DNA of 7,609 bases. Origin: Pseudonocardiaceae bacterium. GTDB taxonomy: Bacteria > Actinomycetota > Actinomycetes > Mycobacteriales > Pseudonocardiaceae. Location of the stretch: the NCBI GenBank assembly GCA_025937115.1, contig JAICSB010000146.1, positions 1 through 7,609 on the forward strand. The letters are read 5' to 3'. The notes under the pieces are model-generated. The model was not told where the DNA came from. It ran no database searches and was given only the letters and a program-made list of their open reading frames with translations. This document shows positions 1-4,788 of the stretch, one piece after another (within the stretch, counting starts at the first letter, position 1; each line of letters begins with the position of its first letter). The position numbers and the translations under genes were made by a program.

Positions 1-62
1 ATGGATCGGCTGGCGCGGGGAGGTCTTCTCGCGCCGTGTGGATCAGCGGTGTCGTGCCCTGC

Positions 63-176
63 TTAACCCTGGCGCTGCTTGTGACGCAGGTTCTCGCAGA
101 TCACCATGACCACGCCGTGACGGCGGATCACCTTGCACTTGTCGCAGATCCTCTTGACGCTCGGCTTTACCTTCAC
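63..176 (-). CDS. rpmJ: 50S ribosomal protein L36 (bL36)
   Basis: This 37-residue protein is a structural component of the large ribosomal subunit. Read on the minus strand it begins GTG-AAG ([11 protein letters not shown]) and ends RHKQRQG before TAA. The zinc-ribbon ligands C11, C14, C27 and H32 are all present, so it is the zinc-binding form of L36; many actinobacteria also carry a zinc-free paralogue elsewhere. Length and sequence match the family over the full gene. It starts 28 bases after the infA stop codon, in the order infA-rpmJ that normally leads into rpsM, rpsK, rpsD, rpoA and rplQ, which would lie past the left edge. The Shine-Dalgarno is weak (GAGAG), consistent with translation following infA. 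The GTG start is chosen because the protein begins exactly at the family's conserved MKV. Confidence 0.97.
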   Translation of the reverse strand: MKVKPSVKRICDKCKVIRRHGVVMVICENLRHKQRQG

Positions 177-204
177 GTCATCTCTCAGTTATGTAGTTGG
201 TGCG

Positions 205-426
205 CTACTTGTAGCGGTAGACGATGCGGCCCCGGGACAGGTCATAGGGCGAAAGCTCCACGACCACCCGATCCTCGGGCAGGATGCGGATATAGTGCTG
301 GCGCATCTTGCCGCTGATGTGCGCGAGGACCCGGTGACCGTTCTCCAACTCGACTCGAAACATCGCGTTGGGGAGTGGTTCGACCACCCGACCCTCGACC
401 TCGATCGCCCCGTCCTTCTTGGCCAT
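205..426 (-). CDS. infA: Translation initiation factor IF-1
   Basis: This is the 73-residue IF-1, a single OB-fold protein that binds the A site of the 30S subunit during initiation. The protein runs from [12 protein letters not shown] to GRIVYRYK and is full length. The conserved stretches [28 protein letters not shown] and [17 protein letters not shown] are all visible. The frame is open further upstream, but the ATG at 424-426 is the start because it gives the family's conserved N-terminus and has a GGAGGA directly before it (428-433 on this strand). It is followed at 28 bases by rpmJ. The usual upstream neighbour in many bacteria (map or adk) is absent: the next recognisable coding remnant upstream is an unrelated decayed regulator. 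Confidence 0.98.
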   Translation of the reverse strand: MAKKDGAIEVEGRVVEPLPNAMFRVELENGHRVLAHISGKMRQHYIRILPEDRVVVELSPYDLSRGRIVYRYK

Positions 427-585
427 GTCCTCCGCGTTCCTGCTCACTTCGCCGTGCCGCCGGGCGGCGGCCTTGCCACGACGCAGGCGCCCGCCAGTTC
501 CACGACGTGGGGAGGCATCACAAGAAGTGCGGGGACGCACTGCTGAGCAGGAAGCCTGCGCAGATACCTGCAGACACGCTAGAAC

Positions 586-604
586 CGGCGCGCTGCTCGC
601 GCCG
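586..604 (-). other. GC-rich hairpin near start of infA leader
   Basis: CGGCGCG, a five-base loop and CGCGCCG form a perfect 7-bp stem. If the promoter at 612-641 is used, the RNA would start near 605, which places this hairpin at or next to the 5' end of the infA-rpmJ transcript. A role in transcript stability is possible but inferred. Confidence 0.4.
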
Positions 605-611
605 ACAGCAC

Positions 612-641
612 AGTTTACGTCCAGGTCAGCAGTCGGTACAA
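612..641 (-). promoter_or_regulatory. Candidate promoter of infA-rpmJ
   Basis: On the minus strand TTGTAC (636-641) and TAAACT (612-617) are separated by 18 bases, a reasonable match to housekeeping sigma -35/-10 elements. Initiation would be near 605, giving a leader of about 180 bases before the infA start codon. It is the best match seen in the region but has not been tested. Confidence 0.4.
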
Positions 642-743
642 ACCGGCCCCGGATCGGTCGCAGCGGGAACGCTCGAGGCGCTGCCCCGTTCGCCTAACCG
701 CGGACACAGAGCACGGCGCCCCGCGCGACTGCGCACCGCTAAC

Positions 744-1317
744 TCAGCGCGCCGCGAAGCGCGCTGCGAGCCCTTCCAGTACGGCTCGGCTGGCGGCCGG
801 ATCCAGCGCGGCACGCTGCATGCGGGTGAACACCTCAATCTGCCAGGCGATGTCGTCGGGGTCGCGGAGAGGAGGGTGAACGAGTGGTAGAACGTCGGAG
901 CCTGGACGTCCAGCGGCAGGACCCGCAGGTCGACGTTCGGGCGGGTGGCGGCAACTCCACAGCACGGATCTGCTCCGCCTGCACCGCCCAGTCAGCGGGA
1001 CGCCACCACAGTGCCGCCTCGGTGATCATCCACTCGAACCGGTGCGCCTGGTCGTCGAGGAGCCGCTGGCGGGCCAGCCGGGCATCGGCTGCCTGCTCGG
1101 CGTCTCGCCCGGCCGGGTGCGCCCGCTGGAATAGGGCCAGCGCGGAGGGACGGGTCTGTAACAGTCCCGGGACAACCAGGTGCTGGATGCTGCGGCGCCT
1201 ACTGTTCCAGTTGCCCGACCTTGGCTGTTTGGGCGCGTGGCCGGCGGCCAACTCGCGGCGCAAGCTGCGCACGACGATCCCGTCAGGGGAATTGACTGTT
1301 ACCCGGGTTGAAGGCAC
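744..1317 (-). pseudogene. Decayed XRE-family regulator with DUF5753
   Basis: On the minus strand this is a recognisable but broken member of the actinobacterial helix-turn-helix/DUF5753 regulators. Three frames are needed to read it. The first (1317 to about 953) holds VVRSLRREL, resembling the first helix of the HTH, then runs almost directly into VPGLLQTRPSALALF and FEWMITEAALWWRP, typical of DUF5753; most of the HTH is missing. The second frame (about 953 to 867) continues with ATRPNVDLRVLPL and PTFYHSFTLL. The third (about 867 to 744) ends with DPDDIAWQIEVF and ALDPAASRAVLEGLA, the usual DUF5753 C-terminus, and a normal stop. At least two frameshifts plus an internal deletion indicate a dead gene. 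It is related in family to the intact regulator at 2086-2949, but the two are too different to be a recent duplicate. The start at 1317 is nominal. Confidence 0.8.
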
Positions 1318-1329
1318 TCTGTCAGGGTA
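1292..1329 (+). promoter_or_regulatory. Candidate promoter/operator of the regulatory gene set
   Basis: TTGACT (1292-1297) is a good -35 hexamer; the -10 would fall around 1315-1320 (CACTCT), which is a weak match. Overlapping it, TTACCC (1299-1304) and GGGTA (1325-1329) form inverted half-sites with exactly 20 bases between them. The same half-sites with the same spacing occur at the graspetide promoter (2951-2984). The shared geometry is what makes this an operator candidate; the promoter call alone is weak. Confidence 0.4.
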
Positions 1330-1355
1330 GCCGACCTTCAGAAGGGGTGCTTCTC

Positions 1356-1571
1356 ATGCGCCTGCTCGCCCGGGACAGCAGCTCCAATGGCCTCAATGGT
1401 TGCGACCGGCTCTGGGACGAGGACAGTGACGATGTCCTCGTCCAACTCCGCCCCGCCAGCGCCGCTGACCATGACGCGATCCTGCCCAACTACGTTCCGG
1501 ACGGGGAGATCCTGGGCCGGGTGTCCAAGGCAGTGTTGCTCGAAGCGGCTCGCAACCTGGGCCCGGCATGA
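1356..1571 (+). CDS. Small acidic protein linked to DUF6879/XRE genes
   Basis: This is a 71-residue protein, MRLLARDSSSNG to EAARNLGPA. It resembles the short actinobacterial proteins found next to DUF6879 and XRE-DUF5753 genes: a start of the form M-x-x-x-A-R-D-x-x-S-N-G, then a strand-like VLVQLRP segment, a PDGEI turn and a C-terminal helix VSKAVLLEAARNL. I know of no established biochemical function. The ATG at 1356 is preferred over the open frame further upstream because GAAGGGG (1341-1347) stands 8 bases before it and the family motif begins there. Its stop overlaps the start of the DUF6879 gene in ATGA, so the two are translationally coupled. The usual Cys-Pro in the family's middle part appears here as G-C-D, a small deviation. 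Confidence 0.8.
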   Translation: MRLLARDSSSNGLNGCDRLWDEDSDDVLVQLRPASAADHDAILPNYVPDGEILGRVSKAVLLEAARNLGPA

Positions 1572-2089
1572 GCGACATCGACGTCCACGGTCTGTACCAG
1601 GGGGTTGTGCGCCGCGCGCTGCGCCTGGAAACCCGGCAGCGATACGCGGTGCCATGGGAGGACGAAGGGCTGGCGGCGTGGCGACGTGGCGAGCCGGAGC
1701 CGCGGACTCCCCAGATGGAGTCGACCTACGAGACCCTCCGCCTGGTCACCGCGACCAGCCGGCGGATCGGCCGGGTCCGGTTCGTGGAACTGCCGATGAA
1801 CGAGTACACGCGGCACGAGTTCGAGGTCGCCTACCCCCGGACCGCCGAAGCCGGTGAGGAGATCCACATCCTAGACCGGGACCTGCACCCGGAGTTCGAT
1901 CACGTCCGGGAGGACTTCGTGGTCTTTGACGACGTCTCTGTCATGTGGTATCGGTACACCACCGAGGACATCCTGACTGGCTATGACTACACCGAGGAGC
2001 CTGACGTGGTTCGCGAGTGTGTGGCCCTGGCTGAGGAGGTACGCGCCGCGGCGGTGCCCTATCGCGAGTTCATGGCCCGCATGAGTTGA
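1568..2089 (+). CDS. DUF6879 family protein
   Basis: This 173-residue soluble protein matches the DUF6879 pattern in order. ALRLETRQRYAVPWEDE is at residues 17-33, an AWRRGEPEP segment at 37-45, GRVRFVELPMNEYTRHE at 68-84, AGEEIHIL at 95-102 and the acidic DFVVFDD at 116-122; a helical C-terminus follows. Length is usual for the family. No catalytic motif, signal peptide or membrane segment is seen and the function is unknown. Genes of this family commonly sit beside XRE-DUF5753 regulators and a ~70-residue partner in actinomycetes, exactly as here: it overlaps the gene before by ATGA and the regulator after by TTGA. A role as partner or effector of the regulator is inference from that linkage. 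Confidence 0.88.
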   Translation: MSDIDVHGLYQGVVRRALRLETRQRYAVPWEDEGLAAWRRGEPEPRTPQMESTYETLRLVTATSRRIGRVRFVELPMNEYTRHEFEVAYPRTAEAGEEIHILDRDLHPEFDHVREDFVVFDDVSVMWYRYTTEDILTGYDYTEEPDVVRECVALAEEVRAAAVPYREFMARMS

Positions 2090-2949
2090 GCGCGGCGTTC
2101 GGCAAGAGCACGGCCCGGCAGCGCAGGTTGGGCGCGCTGCTGCGTCGGCTGCGCAAGGCCGTCGGCCTGTCCGGACCTGCCCTGGCGGGTCGCCTCGGCG
2201 TATCGCAGTCTCACCTCTCGCGGGTGGAACTGGGCGAAGCGGTCGCCACCGCCGAGCTTGTCGACAAGTGGACTCGTGAGACGGGCGCGAGCCCAGCGGA
2301 CCACCAAGCGGCTGCAGAGTTGGGGGAAGCGGTCTCGGCGGAGTTCGTCTCCTGGCGGGAAGCGGTCGCCAGTGGGCTGGTTAAGCTGCAGCGCGACGCC
2401 ATCGACGCGGAGGCCGCCGCGGCCACGTTGATCACTTACGTTCCCGCGCTGATCCCGGGGTTGGCGCAGACCGCAGAGTACGCCACCCACCTGGTGGCCG
2501 GTGACCACCCGGACCGTGACGATGTCGCTGAGGCGGTGGCGGTGCGGATGCAGCGTCAGGTCATCCTCTACAACCGGTCCAAGGCCCTGCGGTGGGTGAT
2601 CGGAGAGGCCGGACTGCGGTGGCGGGTCGGGCCACCGCAGGTCATGGTCGCCCAACTGGATCGCCTCGCGGCGCTGGCGGTCGAGCCGCATCTGGACCTA
2701 CGGGTGCTCCCGTTCGAGCGCACCGCGCCGGTCTGGCACGACCACGGCTTCACGATCCTCGCCGACCGGACTGACGGCGAGCCCGACCTGGTCAATCTGG
2801 AACTGCTGACCGGCACGATCAACATCACCGATCCGAAGGAGGTCGCCCAGTACCGCGCCGCGTACGACCGTCTAGCCGATCTCGCGCTGCGCGGCGCCGA
2901 CGCCGTGCCACTGATCCACCGGGCGAGGGAGGAGTTCTCACGCCGGTAG
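2086..2949 (+). CDS. XRE-family HTH regulator with DUF5753
   Basis: This is a 287-residue DNA-binding protein. Residues 15-68 form a helix-turn-helix (LGALLRRLRKAVGLSGPALA, then LGVSQSHLSRVELGEAVAT, the recognition helix and the conserved S-R-x-E-x-G). Residues about 88-283 are DUF5753, with LIPGLAQTAEYATHL (122-136), VIGEAGLRWRVG (171-182), LDLRVLPF (203-210) and FTILAD (222-227). The start is TTG at 2086, overlapping the DUF6879 stop as TTGA; a start further downstream would cut into the HTH. Unlike the decayed relative at 744-1317, all parts are intact. It stands directly upstream of the graspetide operon, and inverted half-sites of the same spacing occur at its own set's promoter and at the operon's promoter. 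It is the likely local regulator; ligand and direction of control cannot be read from the sequence. Confidence 0.92.
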   Translation: MSAAFGKSTARQRRLGALLRRLRKAVGLSGPALAGRLGVSQSHLSRVELGEAVATAELVDKWTRETGASPADHQAAAELGEAVSAEFVSWREAVASGLVKLQRDAIDAEAAAATLITYVPALIPGLAQTAEYATHLVAGDHPDRDDVAEAVAVRMQRQVILYNRSKALRWVIGEAGLRWRVGPPQVMVAQLDRLAALAVEPHLDLRVLPFERTAPVWHDHGFTILADRTDGEPDLVNLELLTGTINITDPKEVAQYRAAYDRLADLALRGADAVPLIHRAREEFSRR

Positions 2950-2950
2950 T

Positions 2951-2984
2951 TTTACCCAAACTCTTGCTTATACACCGGGGTAAA
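2951..2984 (+). promoter_or_regulatory. Candidate operator of the graspetide operon
   Basis: TTTACCC (2951-2957) and GGGTAAA (2978-2984) are perfect 7-base inverted half-sites separated by 20 bases. The right arm lies inside the spacer of the promoter at 2964-2993, so a bound protein would affect transcription. The half-sites at 1299-1329 repeat this arrangement. The neighbouring XRE-DUF5753 protein is the natural candidate to bind (inference). Confidence 0.5.
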
Positions 2985-2993
2985 TGAGATAGT
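2964..2993 (+). promoter_or_regulatory. Promoter of the graspetide operon
   Basis: TTGCTT (2964-2969) and GATAGT (2988-2993) are spaced by 18 bases. TG at 2985-2986 gives an extended -10 (TGA-GATAGT). This AT-richer stretch stands out in a GC-rich region just after the regulator's stop codon, and transcription would begin near 3000. It fits a sigma-70-type promoter serving the genes from 3044 to 5906, between which no strong terminator is seen. Confidence 0.6.
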
Positions 2994-3015
2994 CATTGGG
3001 TAGCCGTTCGACTCC

Positions 3016-3033
3016 GAAGCAGGAGAAGCAGGA
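3016..3033 (+). repeat. Tandem 9-bp repeat carrying two Shine-Dalgarno-like sites
   Basis: GAAGCAGGA occurs twice without a gap. It yields AGGAG at 3021-3025 and again at 3030-3034; the second lies 9 bases before the ATG at 3044 and is well placed as its ribosome binding site. Confidence 0.7.
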
Positions 3034-3043
3034 GCTGACCACC

Positions 3044-3160
3044 ATGACCATCGCGGATGTCTCACGCAACCGGCACCTGATTCGTCCACTCCGCATTGCC
3101 GCGAGCCAGTCCGAGGAGATCGCATGTCCCGCGCTGGTCGATGTGAGAGCGACGGTGTGA
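3044..3160 (+). CDS. Small ORF, 38 residues, first in the graspetide operon
   Basis: ATG at 3044 opens a 38-codon frame (MTIADVSRNRHLIRPLRIAA ending in ALVDVRATV, TGA). A good AGGAG stands 9 bases upstream and a promoter about 50 bases upstream, which argues for translation. I do not recognise the protein. It has a basic, helix-prone middle and one Cys (residue 28), no signal peptide, no membrane segment and no Asp/Glu/Thr-rich core, so it does not look like a second graspetide precursor. It could be a leader ORF that tunes expression of the genes after it, or a small real protein. The next gene begins 31 bases after its stop. Confidence 0.5.
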   Translation: MTIADVSRNRHLIRPLRIAASQSEEIACPALVDVRATV

Positions 3161-3184
3161 TCCTTTGGCCGCGCGAATTCTGCA

Positions 3185-3203
3185 GGTACAGATGACCTGT
3201 ACC
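3185..3203 (+). promoter_or_regulatory. Perfect hairpin with a start codon in its loop
   Basis: GGTACAG (3185-3191), loop ATGAC, CTGTACC (3197-3203) form a perfect 7-bp stem. The ATG in the loop is the proposed start codon of the zinc-finger-like gene, and its weak AGG lies in the left arm. In RNA this could limit ribosome access; in DNA it could be a binding site. Which of these applies is not decidable from sequence. Confidence 0.5.
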
Positions 3204-3473
3204 GGGGATGGTCACGATCACTGGATCAGTGAGGGTCAGATGTGTGGTGCGCGGTCGTTGGGTCGATATCGGGCGCTCTGTGGGCGGCTGGTGATGCCAG
3301 CGTCGTTGGTCGCGCCACCCGGCAGACCCTGCCCGGCCTGTGCAGCGGTCCTCAATGACAGTCGACGGCGACACCAACGTGCAAGCCGCAGTGCACTGAC
3401 TCGTCTGGCGCGAGGGTTTTTCCGGTCGCGGGCCCCTTCTGCCAGTCAGAGCGGTTCGCACCCTCATCCCTAA
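3192..3473 (+). CDS. Small zinc-finger-like Cys-rich protein
   Basis: This is a 93-residue protein starting MTCTGDGHDHW. The recognisable part is GRYRALCGRLVMPASL followed by PPGRPCPACAA (residues 24-52). It belongs to a kind of small actinomycete protein with a His, an ALCG Cys and a final CxxC, probably a one-metal zinc ribbon (here H8 or H10, C18, C30, C47, C50). Function is unknown. The tail after residue 55 is Arg/Ser/Ala-rich and looks unstructured; family members I recall stop sooner. Start choice is uncertain: ATG 3192 lies in a hairpin loop with a weak AGG, while TTG at 3165 would add nine residues without a better ribosome site. It sits between the 38-codon ORF and the graspetide precursor, on the same strand with 23 bases to the precursor, so it is probably in the operon. 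Confidence 0.7.
   Translation: MTCTGDGHDHWISEGQMCGARSLGRYRALCGRLVMPASLVAPPGRPCPACAAVLNDSRRRHQRASRSALTRLARGFFRSRAPSASQSGSHPHP
3218..3232 (+). repeat. Short perfect inverted repeat inside the zinc-finger-like gene
   Basis: TCACTG, three bases, CAGTGA. It lies 15 bases after the start-codon hairpin. An overlapping pair TGACC (3193-3197) and GGTCA (3210-3214) is also present, so this 45-base stretch is unusually rich in dyad symmetry. No function is assigned. Confidence 0.45.
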
Positions 3474-3496
3474 CGAAACGACGAGGAGCGCACAGG

Positions 3497-3838
3497 ATGA
3501 TCACAGCTCTGGTGGACGACCCGATGGCTTCAGTTAGTGAGCAGTTTGCGCTGGGCCGACCCCGGCATGCCCCGCCGTGCCATGACTTGCCGTCCGCGGC
3601 GGGAGTCCGGCCCTGGGGGCTGCGGGGAATGCGGCGCGGCACGGTCGCCGGACGCGCCGTGCCGGAGTTCGTGTACAGCCACGAGCAGCAGCTCGCCGTT
3701 GATGGGGAAGGCCGCCCACTGATCGTCACGGGGATGGCGGAGCCGAGTGCCGATTCGGTCACCGATGGGGATGGCGACGAAGGCCGCTCGGAAGACTGGA
3801 CATATGACTTCGTGCCCGATAACCCCTACTCAACATGA
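3497..3838 (+). CDS. tgmA: Graspetide (ATP-grasp RiPP) precursor, TgmA type
   Basis: This 113-residue precursor is the substrate of the two enzymes that follow. Residues 1-37 are a variable N-terminal stretch. PWGLRGM at 39-45 resembles the hydrophobic recognition motif in graspetide leaders (compare PFFARFL in microviridins). FVYSHEQQLAVDGEGRPLI at 58-76 is the Tyr/Gln plus Gly-x-Pro-Leu segment of the putative ATP-grasp target family. The likely core is residues about 80-113: Ser/Thr acceptors S84, S87, T89, S98, T102, S112, T113; acidic donors D86, D90, D92, D94, E95, E99, D100, D104, D108; and two Asp-Gly steps (D90-G91, D92-G93) suited to aspartimide formation. GAGGAG at 3483-3488, 8 bases before the ATG, is the strongest ribosome site in the window and fits a highly made precursor. 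The stop overlaps the maturase start as ATGA. Core boundary and ring pattern are inferred. Confidence 0.88.
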   Translation: MITALVDDPMASVSEQFALGRPRHAPPCHDLPSAAGVRPWGLRGMRRGTVAGRAVPEFVYSHEQQLAVDGEGRPLIVTGMAEPSADSVTDGDGDEGRSEDWTYDFVPDNPYST

Positions 3839-4788
3839 CGGTACTGATCCTGGCCGCCGAGTTTGACGTCACCGCCGACCAGATGGTGCTCGCTCTGCGG
3901 GAGGGTGGCGTTCCGGTGTGCCGAATTGACACCAGGTGGTTTCCCACCCAGCTCAGATTCAAGGTGGAGCTGCGAGATGATCGATGGCGCGGCCGATTGT
4001 GTGCACCCGGACGGGATGTCGAGCTGGAGGGACTGCGGTCAGTCTGGTACCGCAGCCCCACCACCTTTCAATTTTCATCGGAACTGAGCAGCGCGGAGCG
4101 TCAGCACGCGTTCCTAGAGGCCAAGTACGGATTCGGTGGAGTGTTGTCGTCGCTTCCGGTGTTGTGGGTCAATCACCCCGCCCGGGCGGCGGCCGCATCC
4201 AAGCCCGTGCAGCTGTTCACCGCCGCCCGTTGCGGCCTCACCGTCGCGGACACCCTGATCACCAACGAACCCTCCGCGGTACGCCGGTTCGCCGAGCGAG
4301 GCGCGACGGTGACCAAGATGCTCGGCGCGAACCACATCGCCGAGGAAGGAACCCGTAAGATCACTTTCACTCGCCTGCTCGACGACGAGGATCTCGCGGA
4401 CCTCCGAGGGATCGAAGTGACTTGTCACCTGATGCAACGATGGGCACCGAAACAACACGAGGCTCGGGTGATCGCCATCGGCAAACAGCTCTTCGCCTTC
4501 GCGATTCACGCCGGAAACGCCACCTCCTACATCGATTTCCGGGCAGACTACGACGCGCTGACCTACGAACCGATCGAGCTTCCGATCGACGTGAAGAACG
4601 GGATCAGAAGATTTCTTGACACGATGGGACTGGTGTACGGGGCGTTGGATTTTGTCGTCGGCCCTGATGCCTCGTACACGTTTCTGGAATGCAACTCCGG
4701 AGGCCAGTTCGGGTGGCTCGAAGCCCGTACCGGCGCGCCCATCACCCAGGCGCTCGCCGACCTGCTCGCACAGGGCACACACCCGTGA
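3835..4788 (+). CDS. tgmB: ATP-grasp ribosomal peptide maturase, TgmB type
   Basis: This 317-residue cytosolic ATP-grasp ligase would activate Asp/Glu side chains of the precursor core with ATP and join them to Ser/Thr hydroxyls (esters) or Lys amines. The N-terminal domain (1 to about 112) starts MTVLILAAEFDVTADQM and includes VWYRSPTTFQF (70-80), typical of MvdD/TgmB-like maturases. WVNHPARAAAASKPVQLFTA (111-130) and GLTVADTLITN (134-144) precede the ATP-grasp fold; K161 in ATVTKMLG is a nucleotide-binding candidate. The metal/ATP site is seen in EARV (209-212), YGALDFVV (268-275) and FLECNSGGQFGWLE (283-296), with D272, E285 and N287 the expected magnesium ligands. Length is usual. It overlaps the precursor by ATGA and the methyltransferase by GTGA. 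A bacterial RimK/glutathione-synthase-like enzyme is the general alternative, but the neighbours settle the family. Confidence 0.95.
   Translation: MTVLILAAEFDVTADQMVLALREGGVPVCRIDTRWFPTQLRFKVELRDDRWRGRLCAPGRDVELEGLRSVWYRSPTTFQFSSELSSAERQHAFLEAKYGFGGVLSSLPVLWVNHPARAAAASKPVQLFTAARCGLTVADTLITNEPSAVRRFAERGATVTKMLGANHIAEEGTRKITFTRLLDDEDLADLRGIEVTCHLMQRWAPKQHEARVIAIGKQLFAFAIHAGNATSYIDFRADYDALTYEPIELPIDVKNGIRRFLDTMGLVYGALDFVVGPDASYTFLECNSGGQFGWLEARTGAPITQALADLLAQGTHP

Larger units (their letters stand above)
427..743. other. Non-coding region upstream of infA
   Basis: About 317 bases hold no convincing gene on either strand. Open frames here are shadows of high-GC composition. The stretch carries the candidate infA promoter (612-641, minus strand) and a GC hairpin at 586-604 that would sit at the very beginning of the infA transcript. 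The part from about 640 to 743 shows nothing I can name. Confidence 0.6.

Noticed and set aside
12..35. GGCGCG and CGCGCC arms with a 12-base loop downstream of rpmJ
   Set aside because: Six GC-only base pairs are expected by chance in this composition, and the genes after rpmJ normally continue in the same operon, so a terminator here would be unexpected.
36..546. Plus-strand open frames opposite infA and rpmJ
   Set aside because: They lie antisense to two certain ribosomal-system genes, have no recognisable motifs and reflect high third-position GC.
884..1330. Plus-strand open frame of 148 codons opposite the decayed regulator
   Set aside because: The minus strand carries clear DUF5753 motifs across the same stretch; the plus-strand product is low-complexity Arg/Ser/Ala with no family resemblance.
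2059..2691. Minus-strand open frame of 210 codons opposite the XRE-DUF5753 gene
   Set aside because: It is fully antisense to an intact, motif-rich gene and its translation shows no domain.
3044..3160. The 38-codon ORF as a second graspetide precursor
   Set aside because: It has no leader motif like PWGLRGM, no Thr/Ser-Asp/Glu-rich C-terminus and no Gly-x-Pro-Leu segment.
4114..4782. Minus-strand open frame of 222 codons opposite tgmB
   Set aside because: It mirrors the codon bias of tgmB and has no recognisable motif or ribosome site.
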